DNA of 64,000 nt, taken from Balanoglossus misakiensis (Eukaryota > Hemichordata). Under the pieces are notes generated by a model. The model did no database searches. It was not told where the DNA came from and saw only the letters and a program-made list of their open reading frames with translations. The position numbers and the translations under genes are program-made. Of the stretch, positions 54,635-64,000 are shown piece after piece (within the stretch, counting starts at the first letter, position 1; the number at the start of each line of letters is the position of its first letter). The DNA lies in assembly GCA_040954595.2 (NCBI GenBank), contig CM082597.2, positions 8,680,001 through 8,744,000 on the forward strand, given 5' to 3'.

Positions 54635-57600
54635 GAACTACTTGGGATAAAAAATTCGATCCCTGATCACTCAGCAAAACTCTGGGGCTGCCATAAGTAG
54701 CAATTACTTCATCAAACAAGATCTTAGCGACTGTCTCAGCTCTTGCATTACGTAATGGATATGCTAGTGGAAATTTAGTAAAGTAATCAGTAAGTACTAA
54801 GATGTATTTATGACCATCATACGTTCTAGGGAGGGGTCCCACAATATCCATACCCAGTCGGTCCCAGGGTCCTGATACTGGAATAGGTAACAACTTAGCA
54901 TGAGTAGGGGGTGTGGCTCTCTTTCGTGTGTGACAATGTGCGCATGTCTTTACGTACATATTAACATCCCGGGGCATCCTTTCCCAAAAATACCTCTGTC
55001 TTAAAACTCCCAACGTTTTAGTGTATCCCAAATGTCCTGCTAAAACACAATCATGAGCCCACCGCAGAACATAATTTCTTAAGGACTTAGGTATCACAAC
55101 CTGTCTAACACAATCTAATTTACCAGCTGATTTCCCCGTAGGTTTCCAAAAATGATACAAAACCCCGTCAACAATGTCATAATTTGGAGCCATACTAACA
55201 AATTTACGAGCTAACTTTTGATCAGTTGGTAACTCATCATTCTCTAAATAATTAAGAAATTTATTCAAATAATTATCCTTTCTCTGTTCTCCCTTCATTC
55301 GTGATTGCACCTCACTGTCGAATGTTTTATCCACTTCAGTGTTGGAAGCATTTTCCTCCACGTCAGTGTTAGAAGTGTCGTTAGAACTGTTAAGTAAAAT
55401 CCCATACCCAGATGTGTCCTCACTATTATCAGAATTATGAACCCCAGGTTCGGTTTGTTGCCCTGTATGTACATTATTTATACAAGGTGAGTTTATGGGC
55501 TCAGTGTTTACACAGTTATCTACCATTGGAAACTGACTGTTAGGCTTGTAATTCATTTCAGGCGCATGCTCTAAATCAGTGACGTCAGACCTGTACCCCT
55601 CACATTGTTGATATGGTCCCCTTGACAACCCGTCAGCATTCATGTGTTTCTTACCAGGTCTATAGATAATTTCGTACTGCTGCATGGTCATTATCCAACG
55701 GCCAATACGCCCCCTTGGTATTTTCTGTTTAAACATGTAAGTCAGATTGGAGTGATCAGTCACTATAGTGACATGGTTGCTCCGTACACAGTGATCACAT
55801 TGTCGGATAGCATGAATGACGGCCAAAGCTTCCAATTCTGTAATTGAGTAATTTCTTTCGTGACAGTTTAAACTTCGACCCCCATATAAAATCACTCGTT
55901 CAACACCATTCTGTCGTTGAGCTAAAACAAACCCCAGGGCATGAGTGGAACTATCGGTATAAATTATGAAATTTTCATTCATATCCAGATACCCTAGAAT
56001 TGGTGCTTGACACAGGACATGTTTTAATTTCTCAAATGCATGTTCGCATCGATCATCCCATTCAAATTTCGTGTCCTTTCCCAACAATTTATGCAGAGGC
56101 CTTGCAATGATCGAGAAATTCTTTATAAACTTTCTATAATAATTGGCCAACCCCAAAAATGATTTCAGCTGTGTGACAGTATGGGGACGGGGATATTCTT
56201 TAACAGCTGTTACTTTACTCCCATCAACCGCAATTCCATCCTTACTGATAATATGACCCAAAAATTTAACATTCTTTCTCATAAATTGACATTTGCTGGG
56301 TTTTAATTTCAATCCAGCTTGACGTAACCTGGTTAGGACAGTATCAATGTGTTGTAGATGCTCCTCAAAAGAGCTGCTAAATATAATAATATAATCAATA
56401 TAACATAACACATATTGCCACATAATATTGCGTAACACGTGTTGCATAGTACGCTGAAAACAACTGGGACTATTTCGCAACCCCTGGGCAAGTCTCCTGT
56501 ATTGATATAACCCTTGATGTGTGACAAAAGCTGTTTTTGGTCTGCTCTCTTCATCTAATTCCAATTGAAAAAATCCTGACTGTAAGTCAAGCGTCGAAAA
56601 ATACTGAGGCTTATTCTTGCCTAACATTTCAAGAGATTCGTCAGTTCTGGGTAAAGGAAACGAATCAGGCACTGTAATATTATTCAAATGACGGAAATCT
56701 GTGCAAAAACGCCACGAACCATCAGGCTTTTTGACTAAAACTACTGGACTAGCAAACGGTGAAGTGGACGGCTCGATAATATTTTGTTCTAACAGCTGAT
56801 CAACTTGTCGCTCAAGTTCACGCCTTTTCTCAGGCGTTACTCGGTAAGGTGGGCGACGGAACGGGGCAGCACCCTCTTGTAATCGTATTGTATGTTTGAT
56901 TACATCACAGTTGCCTAAACGACCACTAGAATCAACAAAAGCTTCCATATTGTGCAGTAAAACATCTCTAAGCTGTTTACGCTGTGCCTTAGTTATCTCT
57001 AATTCATTAAATTTCAATTGACCCATCAAATAATCCGTCTCTTTCTGTGTACGGGGCCCTTGAGGTGAGACACAATTAACGGCAGTATTATCGAGTGGGA
57101 TTATTTCACTATTACGGGGCAAGGGCGAAAACATTCCAACAACACTGTTTTTCTTAATTTTGACCACAGTATCCAAAGTGTTTACAACTCGCATGGGAAG
57201 AAAATTCTTATTCGAATAGGCCAACCCCTTAGCTACCAAAATACCCGGGGTTAAGCGTGTTCGTTTATCAGAAATACAGCCTAAAACTCCAGTAAGATAT
57301 TTATACGGTACTTTCACTGAAATAACTATTTCACTTCCAGGTGGAATGTTAACATCAACATTGGTTCTTAACGGTACGTCTGATTGTAATCTTAAAATAT
57401 TACTCTTGAAATCAATAACAGCTCTATAACGCTTCATAAAATCAAGTCCCAAAATCAGATTATGCTGAAGAGACTCAACTAAATTAACATACAGTAATAC
57501 ACGCTTATTCCCAATAAAAGCAGGTAATTTCATAAATCCAACTACCTTCAATTTGTCTTCGTTTGCTGTTTGTACACAATTATATCTGGACTTGAACATC

Positions 57601-58745
57601 GGATAATTCTTTAGAGCGGGTACTAGCTCTAACAACCGAATAGGAGCTACAGTAATATGTGCTCCAGTATCAATTAATGACGTCACTTTTTCATGACATA
57701 TTGAAATTGGAATAACATTCTCATGAAAAGCACACCCATCTTTGTTAACAAAGTTTGCACCCTCTTTAACATTATAGGCACCCTCTTTCCCGAGTGCATT
57801 TATACCTGTACATGACCTCCTGTCGGACGATCCATCAAAATAAAATTTCCGACTAGGCTTCGAAACATTTCCAGAGAACGCATATTTTGAACAATTTCTA
57901 GCTATATGATCGTAACGCCCACAATTAAAACATGCACGGGAATTAAATTGACTATGTCGAGGAAAACGTTGGGTAGAGTGCCCAGTAAAATTATATCTGT
58001 TCCTCTTTACCTTATAGTCTATTGTTCGTTCTCTTGCTCTGTAATTCGGCGATTTCTTCTCTCTGTTTGTCGATCGTCCTCGATGATCTGCCGCGCTTGA
58101 TTTGGTCTTCATTTCTTGATCTTCTTGTTTCATCTCGTCAATCCGTGTCGAGATTTGTTGTAAAAGACCCGCTTCTGGCTCGTCTGTCTCTGGTAATCCT
58201 GCCACGACCTCTGCTGTTCGAGCATGTTTGTACGCTGTTTCGAAGTCCTTAGGTGACATTCCCGCTACGAACTTTAGTATGTCCGGTCTCAGTCCGTTCA
58301 TGAAGAAAGATAGTAGTTCCTCATCAGTCTTTTTCGCTTTTTCTGCTTTTTCGCATATTAATTCCGCATATTGTTCAACAGTCTGGTCCGGCAGTTGCTT
58401 CAGGCGAAACAGTTTCTCGTCATACAGCCACATCGGACCGCACTTATCAAAACGAGCGAGGAAGACATTTTGCAGTGTCGTCAAGTCATTTTTCTTTTCA
58501 GCAGACAGTCTGTAGAACCATCGCTCCGCTTCACCAGTCAAATATAGTCCGATTCCTTTAAGCCGTTTCTCGTCTGACCATTGCTTAAAGTCAGCAAAGT
58601 CTATATATTTTTTCCACCATCGGTGTGCATTCTCAGTCTCTGTAGCCGAAAAGAAACCTGGACCTACCTGACCTCCAGCTCTGAGTGTAACCTGTCGTAT
58701 TTCCGATATTTGACTGTTCATGTCGTTTAGCATCTCGCGATCCAT
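54570..58745 (-). pseudogene. Gypsy gag-pol: gag, zinc knuckle, protease, RT, RNase H, integrase start
   Basis: The frame is open from 58808, but the first ATG is at 58745; numbering below is from 58808. Gag covers residues 1-290 with a CCHC knuckle at 293-306 (CFNCGRYDHIARNC). Protease has LIDTGAH (Asp 380). Reverse transcriptase shows DLQSGFFQ and, at 803-806, YIDY where the family has YxDD. RNase H has IYTDSS (Asp about 952). Integrase has an HHCC zinc finger (His 1252, CAHC) and two catalytic Asp at 1321 and 1381. Loss of the second RT Asp should abolish polymerisation; the frame also runs off integrase after about residue 1398. Gag and pol are in one frame. Confidence 0.93.
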
Positions 58746-58802
58746 GCTGTAATCTTTCCGCTGGACGTCGCCGTTTCTGTCTCCGATGGATTTGTTTCGT
58801 CT

Positions 58803-58820
58803 ACCCACGTATCTCCACCA
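58803..58820 (-). other. Primer-binding site
   Basis: Directly after the 5' LTR the element reads TGGTGGAGATACGTGGGT. The TGG start and the following bases would pair with a tRNA ending in ...TATCTCC, a discriminator A and CCA. I cannot name the tRNA. The gag frame is open through this site. Confidence 0.7.
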
Positions 58821-59343
58821 TGTATTACGGCTGGTTTCTCATGATTGTTCATGCATCGGGGAATCTGTAGCGATGAGGTATCGGGCTCTGACGAGAACAG
58901 TGATCCACGGAGACACGTATCTGATTCACGTTCATTTATTGTGCAGAACTACTCCAGTACATCAAATACGCCCAGTAAAGTACATGAGGAAGGGAACGAG
59001 CTCAGTAGCCTGAGGTACTCCCATCTCCCGTTAGATTATTTCTCCTCAACTTTGGAAACAAAGTTCTCTTATAATTACTTTTCTCAAGGCGTGGTTAATA
59101 ATGTAAAATATATGTGTTACAATTTCATTGGGCATCAGTCAACTCTATACGAACCAATTTACATAAGGTGTTATATAACAAAGTCAGTTCGGTGATGATT
59201 GACAATCAGAGCAGTCAGTTAAACACCCGCTCTCCCTATCTACTTCAAATACATAAAATCAAATACTATCAAACATTGACATTTCCGAGCTCTGGATTAA
59301 TTAACCCTTGAAATCGTATTTGACCTTTATACAGATCGTAACA
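58821..59343 (-). repeat. 5' LTR of the gypsy element
   Basis: 523 bp, TG...CA, near-identical to 52075-52597. In LTR elements it carries the promoter for the genomic transcript; no core promoter is assigned here. Confidence 0.95.
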
Positions 59344-60310
59344 ACTGTGTTGTGGGGTAATGAAACCTCAGAGTTGTTTTCTGTTTCTAACGGTGTAAGC
59401 CAAGGGGGAGTACTCTCTCCCTATCTTTTTAATGTCTACATTGATGATCTTATCAATGCACTCTGTAAAGCCAAAGTTGGCTGTACCATATGTGGTGTCA
59501 GCGCTAACATTTTAGGTTACGCTGACGACATGACTCTACTCAGTCCAAGTATTAAGGGTCTACGCCGTCTTCTTAGAATTGGTGAAATTTATGGCAAGGA
59601 TTATGATATCATTTATAATTCTAGTAAAACTGTGTGCATGCTTTTTAATGGGAAGAATATGAGCGTTCAAAGAATTCCTTCGGTTAAACTTAATGACATC
59701 ACTTTAAAGTTTGTACCTGTACACACCTATCTGGGCCATGTTATATCTTGTGATGGTTGTGATAATGAAGATATTGAACGACAGAGAAGAGCATTTTGTG
59801 TTAGAGCAAACATGCTATTGAGACATTTTCAACATTTTAGTCAAGATGTGAAGAAAGTTTTATTTTTGGCATATTGTAGTAATATTTACTGTTGCAGTTT
59901 GTGGGCATCCTTTAAAGTTAAATCGATGAAAAAATTTAAAACTATGTACAATAATATTTGGAGAAGACTTCTCGGTCTTCCGCCATTTTGCAGTGCATCG
60001 GGTATGTTTGCTACAAACCATGTACATGTATTGTCACTTGGTGAAGTTTTTAGACGCAATATGTACAGTTTTAAGCGTAGACTCGAAAATTCTTCTAATG
60101 TTTTACTTGATGCGATCTGTTCATCAGATAGAGCGACTGACAGCATATTTTTCAAACATTGGCGAAAGCAATTGTATATCATGTAATTCTGCAGAGTTTT
60201 TTTTTTGTGTGTGTCTCAGTTTCAGATTTTTATTATTGTTTTTTTTTCTTCTCTCTTTTGGGTATATGGACTTTTTTTAAAGTCTGAAATAAAGAATTAT
60301 TATTATTTGT
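59344..60310 (+). pseudogene. LINE, 3' part: second half of reverse transcriptase and 3' end
   Basis: The plus-strand frame resumes across the gypsy insertion and is open to 60186. It shows motif B (NGVSQGGVLSPYLFNVYIDD), motif C YADDM with both catalytic Asp, then a C-terminal region (YCCSLWASFKVKSMKKFK, WRRLLGLP). The 3' untranslated part has AATAAA at about 60287 followed by an (ATT)n tail ending near 60308, a usual LINE terminus. Confidence 0.9.
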
Positions 60311-60555
60311 TAGCTGTTGCCATTCAAATGTGTCTACGCAAACCCGGTACACTGGCAGTGGGCTTTGACTCTAAGTCGCTAATGTTGTGGGAGGTTTCAT
60401 TAGCATTGTAGTCACATGTAGTGGATAGTAGTTTGGGAAATTGCCTGAAATACGTCAGCAGACCAGTGATTTTCTTGCACGAAGGGAGTATGGTACCAGC
60501 AATAATCAGAGATCAGGCTTCGTTGCCGTTCAAAAGTTCCTACTTCAGTCGTGAT
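60311..60555. other. Spacer right of the LINE
   Basis: It contains a stretch (GCTAATGTTGTGGGAGG, TTTCATTAGCA, CCTGAAATACGTCAGCAGAC) related to 50505-50620 on the left of the LINE. No gene. Confidence 0.45.
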
Positions 60556-61030
60556 GTTGCAACTGGACGTTCAGTATGGGGGTCGGCCCGCAGGTGGCCG
60601 TGTGGGTTATCAGGTCGCCCGTAACGGCACGCAGCTACATGCAGCTGTATGGGACCAAAATAATACACCCGATTCGGGTGTCACCTGTGACACCTGCATA
60701 ACTCAATAATTATGTGCATGCGTAATTGTGGGGTCAATGAAAGGGGTGGTAGCGTGGTATTTGTTGCACATGGATCAATATGTAGTCCGATTTTCCCGTC
60801 AAGTTGTGGGCGACCTTATGTGACCTTTCACCTACTTTTGCTTAGTGAGCATCCACAGCAGATGCATGCAGCTTTGGCTTGGGGGGGGCATATACGGATG
60901 GGACCATAATGATATACCAAAGGCGGGGTCACCTGGTGCACCTGCCTAAGTCATTGATTTTGTACATTTAATTGGACACTAACCAACAGGGCGATAGGTG
61001 TGGTTTTTGTTCCACAGGGACGAATGTAAG

Positions 61031-61846
61031 TGTCAGTTGGTTTTTGCCCAAATGTCCATTGAGGCCTGTATCCGTGATCTTAAGGACTGGATGACCCAAA
61101 ACAAGCTTCAACTCAACGACTCCAAAACTGAGATTCTACTTATTCGTTCACAATTTCATCACTCTGCTGATGCTATTGACAAGATTACCATTGGTTCAAG
61201 CTCTGTTCCCGTCGTTAAATCAGCTCGCAATATTGGTGTAATATTTGACAATACGCACATGTATAAAGATCACATCAAGAAAACTTGTCAATCAATATAT
61301 TACCACTTTCGCCGTGTCGGACAAATCAGGAAATTTCTTAACAAAGCAACATGTCAAACAGTGATTCATGCTATTTTGGCAGCGAAACTCGACTATGGTA
61401 ATGCATTACTGTATGGTATACCAGAAAGCAGTCTGAACCTTCTACAACGCACATAAAATACAGCTGCAACAATCATAACTCAGTCCAGGAAGTCTGCCCA
61501 TATAACGCCAGTTCTTCAACTTCTTCATTGGTTACCAGTTCGCCACAGGATAGAGTATAACATAAATCTGCTCACATACAAAGCCTTAAATAATCTCGCT
61601 CCGAACTATATCCGCGATCTCATTCGGACATATTCTCCTGGTCGCAGGCTTCGTTCAGCTAATAAGAGCCTTTTATGCACTACAATGTACAAACGTTCTT
61701 CATACGGTGGCCGAGCATTCTCACATGCTGCACCGAAACTGTGGAACTCTCTGCCACAAGACATTCGTCAAGCTCCAAGTTTGAGTATCTTTAAGAAAAG
61801 ACTGAAGACGCATTATTTCGCAAGAGCATATGGTGTGGGCCAATGA
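61031..61846 (+). pseudogene. LINE reverse transcriptase C-terminal fragment with one nonsense codon
   Basis: The frame includes CIRDLKDWMTQNKLQLNDSK, NIGVIFDNTHMYKDHI and AKLDYGNALLYGIP, then a TAA at 61454-61456. After it the same frame remains open through LLHWLPVRHRIEYNI, LAPNYIRDLI and YGGRAFSHAAPKLWNSLPQD to TGA at 61844-61846. One nonsense change in about 270 codons implies a fairly young insertion. The catalytic palm is absent because of 5' truncation. Confidence 0.85.
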
Positions 61847-61925
61847 GCACAAGCGCCTTTGAGTATGACACTTGTTATAGATACTGGCGCTATACAAATT
61901 TCTCTGATTGATTGATTGATTGATG
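61031..61925 (+). mobile_element. 5'-truncated CR1/L2-like LINE
   Basis: It starts inside the reverse transcriptase C-terminal third and ends in a (TGAT)n tail at about 61908-61924, the 3' signature of such LINEs. It is inserted in the ~240-bp tandem repeat. Confidence 0.8.
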
Positions 61926-62440
61926 TATAAGGTGATTTGGATGACCTCTGTCATACAGTGCCATATCTCATCCCGTTGTACAGGTGCAGCTTTGGTATTT
62001 GGAGGGATGAAACTATCATGAAATGCCAAATACAGGGGATACCTTTGACACCTGCTTGATTCATGTATTACGTGCATACCTAATGTTAGGCAAAGTGAAA
62101 GGGCTGCAAATGTACGATTTGTTGCACAAGACATAAACAGGAATGAAATTTTTGTCAAATTTTTGAATGACCTCAGGTGTCCATTGACCTGCTTTCCACA
62201 TGTTAGCATGCACATCATATATAGCTACGTGTTTGGAGGGGTAGGGTAGGACCGTCATGAAATGCTAAATTCCTAGGGACACCTGTAACTTACTTGCGTA
62301 ACTCATTATTATGGCCATACCCAATTTTAAAAACCCAAAGGGCGAGAATTTTCCGTTGTCTTGAATATGAACCAAATAGGAATCCAAATTTTTGGCCCAA
62401 TTTTTGAGTACCCTCAGCAGACCTTTGAAGTACTTAACTG

Positions 62441-62730
62441 AAGTCCTTACATAACGTAGAAGTTCACTTTTGGTTGTTGTGTTTGTACTTGTAGGACATC
62501 CATTTCGGGTGGTTGCCTACTTCCCCATATCTCCACATCCAGAGCAAATACAGCCTACACATTTGAATGGTACAACCCTGAATGGAGTCTAATGGTTATT
62601 ATCTCTATGCTTGGGCCCCTTCAATGCTGATTGCAGCTTTAATTATTACTATTATTATTGTCACGATATAAAGACACCAACTAAAAACTTACAAAATCAC
62701 AATGTCTTCACAACTCAAAATTTCACTCAC
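62441..62730. other. Non-coding spacer, nothing recognised
   Basis: AT-rich sequence with an ATTATTATTATT run near 62645. No gene seen before the exon at 62731. Confidence 0.4.
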
Positions 62731-62886
62731 TTCTTTTAGTTTGGTAGCCACCCCTCCTTTCTGTCCTAGCATAACAGGAGCACCATCACTGCCCAAAGCA
62801 GACAGACGATCTCTTAAGACAATACCATTCTCTGAAGAAAACTCTTTCACTGACTGTGCAATGGTGTCTGCTCTGCCATCACCAAC
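62731..62886 (-). pseudogene. ZNF862/hAT-like gene fragment, exon 3
   Basis: A 156-bp exon with acceptor TTCACTGTTTTAG and donor GTGAGT. It encodes VGDGRADTIAQSVKEFSSEN, then GIVLRDRLSALGSDGAPVML and GQKGGVATKLKE. The GSDGAxVMxGxxxGVAxxLK pattern is typical of the hAT-transposase-derived domain in ZNF862/KIAA1586-like proteins. The frame stops soon after the donor, so further exons are expected to the left but none is recognised. Confidence 0.7.
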
Positions 62887-63060
62887 CTAAAACAGTGAAA
62901 ATAAAACCTTGATGTTAACACATGCAATGTACAACTCAATGTTTGTCTCACCTGAAATAACTAGTCAGCAAAATCAATTAAATGAGGTCACTCAAAAACA
63001 TGTTTAATCGTATGTTTTTAATTCAGTGTAGACTTAAAAATTGAAAAACTTTCCACTTAC

Positions 63061-63228
63061 TTCTTTAACTCCAAGGAAAGACACAACTGACTTCCCAGAC
63101 TTCAAGGTGTACTTGGAATAGATGATTAATTGCTTCAATACAGCCACATCAGTTGTTTTCATCTATTAACAGTGAATAGAAGTTACTTCCTTTCATCTTC
63201 TCTAAAATCTCATCACGGATGACTTTGC
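63061..63228 (-). pseudogene. ZNF862/hAT-like gene fragment, exon 2 (frameshifted)
   Basis: A 168-bp exon with acceptor TTTCATTTTTCAG and donor GTAAGT. It starts GKVIRDEILEKMKGSNFYSL, then LIDE. The register changes just after that (an A-rich GAAAACAACTG word) and continues as TDVAVLKQLIIYSKYTLKSG, SVVSFLGVKE. LLIDExTDVxxxKQLxIY is the conserved first catalytic block of this hAT-derived family. Confidence 0.7.
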
Positions 63229-63426
63229 CTGAAAAATGAAATAAATGAAAATTACTCTTCAGATTAAACTTATCAAAATTCACAGTAATTTGTACAGTAA
63301 TTATTATTTATTGAGTGTAACACTATTGCTTAACAGTGATCCTTTCTTGAAAACAACCAGGTTTAAATAAATGTTACTACATTGCCTACAATTTAGATCT
63401 GCACAAAAATCAGTAGACCTACTTAC

Positions 63427-63825
63427 CAATGCAATAAACCATTATAGTTGTGGTCATCACTGCTGAGAGTACCAAGGAATAAACACCCGAGGGACTTTGC
63501 CAATTCCAAAACATGGATGAATTTGGTGGTGTGCGGCAATTCTCTGTGCATGAGAAAATACATGCATCGTAGGACGCCGATGCATGAAGGCTTGCGTCTC
63601 AACGGTGATGACCTTGTCAAATGCAGCCACAAGACCGCTGCTATTCTCGGTAACTGCTGCCTCGGCGTCAAGCTGCATTGCCGCCCGGTCGATAATCGTC
63701 TCTTCATGCTGCTTGAGTTTGTCTTCGCGAAGGGTGGTACATGTACATGTACATGGAGATGTTGTAACCCAAGTCCCTCCGCACTTGGCCTTCTGCTTGT
63801 GTTTTGTACAAAGGCGACAAAACAT
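63427..63825 (-). pseudogene. ZNF862/hAT-like gene fragment, exon 1 (frameshifted)
   Basis: It starts at an ATG (63825) with MFCRLCTKHKQKAKCGGTWV, resembling the N-terminal zinc finger of ZNF862-like proteins, followed by a K/H-rich strand (LKQHEETIIDRAAM). Near 63580 the register changes, and the other frame carries CMYFLMHRELPHTTKFIHVL, then ELAKSLGCLFLGTLS, matching the expected order in the family. The donor is GTAAGT after TTGCATTG. Two frameshifts in three exons argue for a pseudogene or sequencing errors. Confidence 0.6.
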
Positions 63826-64000
63826 CCCTAAACTGAATAAATATCATTCTCTCAAATGCCAGCCGCATGCGGGAGCGTGCACCAGAAACAATAAATATTT
63901 ACCAAGGCGGGAATGAAAAGAAAGCAGGGCGGCGCGTAAGATAGCAGGGTGGCAAAAAATAAAGAAGGGCGGGTCTGCCCAGCTAACCCTCCCCCCCCCA
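63826..64000. other. Right edge, nothing recognised
   Basis: Upstream side of the ZNF862-like fragment. There is a purine-rich stretch and a final C run; no promoter element can be assigned. Confidence 0.3.

Larger units (their letters stand above)
52075..59343 (-). mobile_element. Ty3/gypsy chromodomain LTR retrotransposon, 7,269 bp
   Basis: Complete element on the minus strand: 5' LTR 58821-59343, primer-binding site, gag-pol 58745-54570, a second pol segment 54634-53573, about 1 kb of 3' non-coding DNA, polypurine tract, and 3' LTR 52075-52597. The order protease, RT, RNase H, integrase, chromodomain is that of Metaviridae (Ty3/gypsy), not Copia. No env-like frame is seen. It inserted into the RT domain of a LINE. 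The flanks share only AC across the insertion, so a clean 5-bp target duplication is not visible. The LTRs differ at one base, implying recent insertion. Confidence 0.95.
60560..62440 (+). repeat. Degenerate ~240-bp tandem repeat split by a LINE
   Basis: The landmark 'GACACCTG ... AACTCA(A/T)T ... TGCATAC/GCGTAA' followed by GGGxxxAATGAAAGGG, TTGTTGCACA and GTGACCT/GACCTC recurs at about 60678, 60922, 62039 and 62276. Spacings are 237-245 bp once the ~890-bp LINE is removed. Units have diverged considerably. The LINE lies inside the third unit. Confidence 0.6.

Overview
The window is eukaryotic, most likely from a marine invertebrate animal; an invertebrate deuterostome such as an amphioxus or hemichordate is my guess, but the sequence alone does not fix the species. 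The evidence is short GT-AG exons of extracellular modules separated by repeat-filled introns, AT-rich intergenic DNA, very many small inverted-repeat elements, LINEs with animal-type reverse transcriptase, and a chromodomain Ty3/gypsy element. There are no operons, ribosome binding sites or prokaryotic signals.

Layout. 1-9.3 kb: no recognisable host gene; several copies of one dispersed repeat with a palindromic head, a 733-bp TTAA-flanked element, and a LINE 3' stub. 9.3-10.1 kb: a 50-bp minisatellite embedded in a duplicated, exon-like sequence. 10.1-12 kb: smaller direct repeats and a 128-bp palindrome that encloses a tRNA-like fold with a perfect polymerase III B-box. 12.0-23.8 kb: an 11.8-kb minisatellite built of 90-bp and 74-bp variants of one unit (about 97 and 40 copies) with larger duplicated blocks. 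24.6-37.7 kb: one minus-strand gene for a secreted or membrane mosaic protein, read in transcription order as C-type lectin, three CUB domains, a short linker exon, three sushi domains and two calcium-binding EGF domains. Exon phases agree at all but two junctions. Both ends of the gene lie outside what I can see.

37.2-48.4 kb: a 5.2-kb tandem segmental duplication that duplicates one lectin exon. The second copy alone carries a 795-bp TTAA-flanked element with long terminal inverted repeats, so filled and empty sites sit side by side. 48.4-50.7 kb: simple repeats and MITEs. 50.7-60.3 kb: a LINE (APE endonuclease end plus reverse transcriptase) split inside its RT domain by a 7,269-bp minus-strand Ty3/gypsy element. 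The two 523-bp LTRs differ at one base, but the polymerase is damaged (YIDY in place of YxDD, plus a frameshift in integrase). 60.5-62.4 kb: a degenerate ~240-bp tandem repeat interrupted by a second LINE remnant. 62.7-63.8 kb: a three-exon minus-strand fragment of a ZNF862/hAT-transposase-like gene with two frameshifts.

The only clear host gene is the lectin-CUB-sushi-EGF mosaic, of a kind used in extracellular recognition, complement-like or matrix functions. Most other structure comes from mobile DNA. Five or more unrelated non-autonomous families share TTAA target sites (piggyBac-like), and one family has TA target sites (Tc1/mariner-like) and lies mainly in the introns of the mosaic gene.
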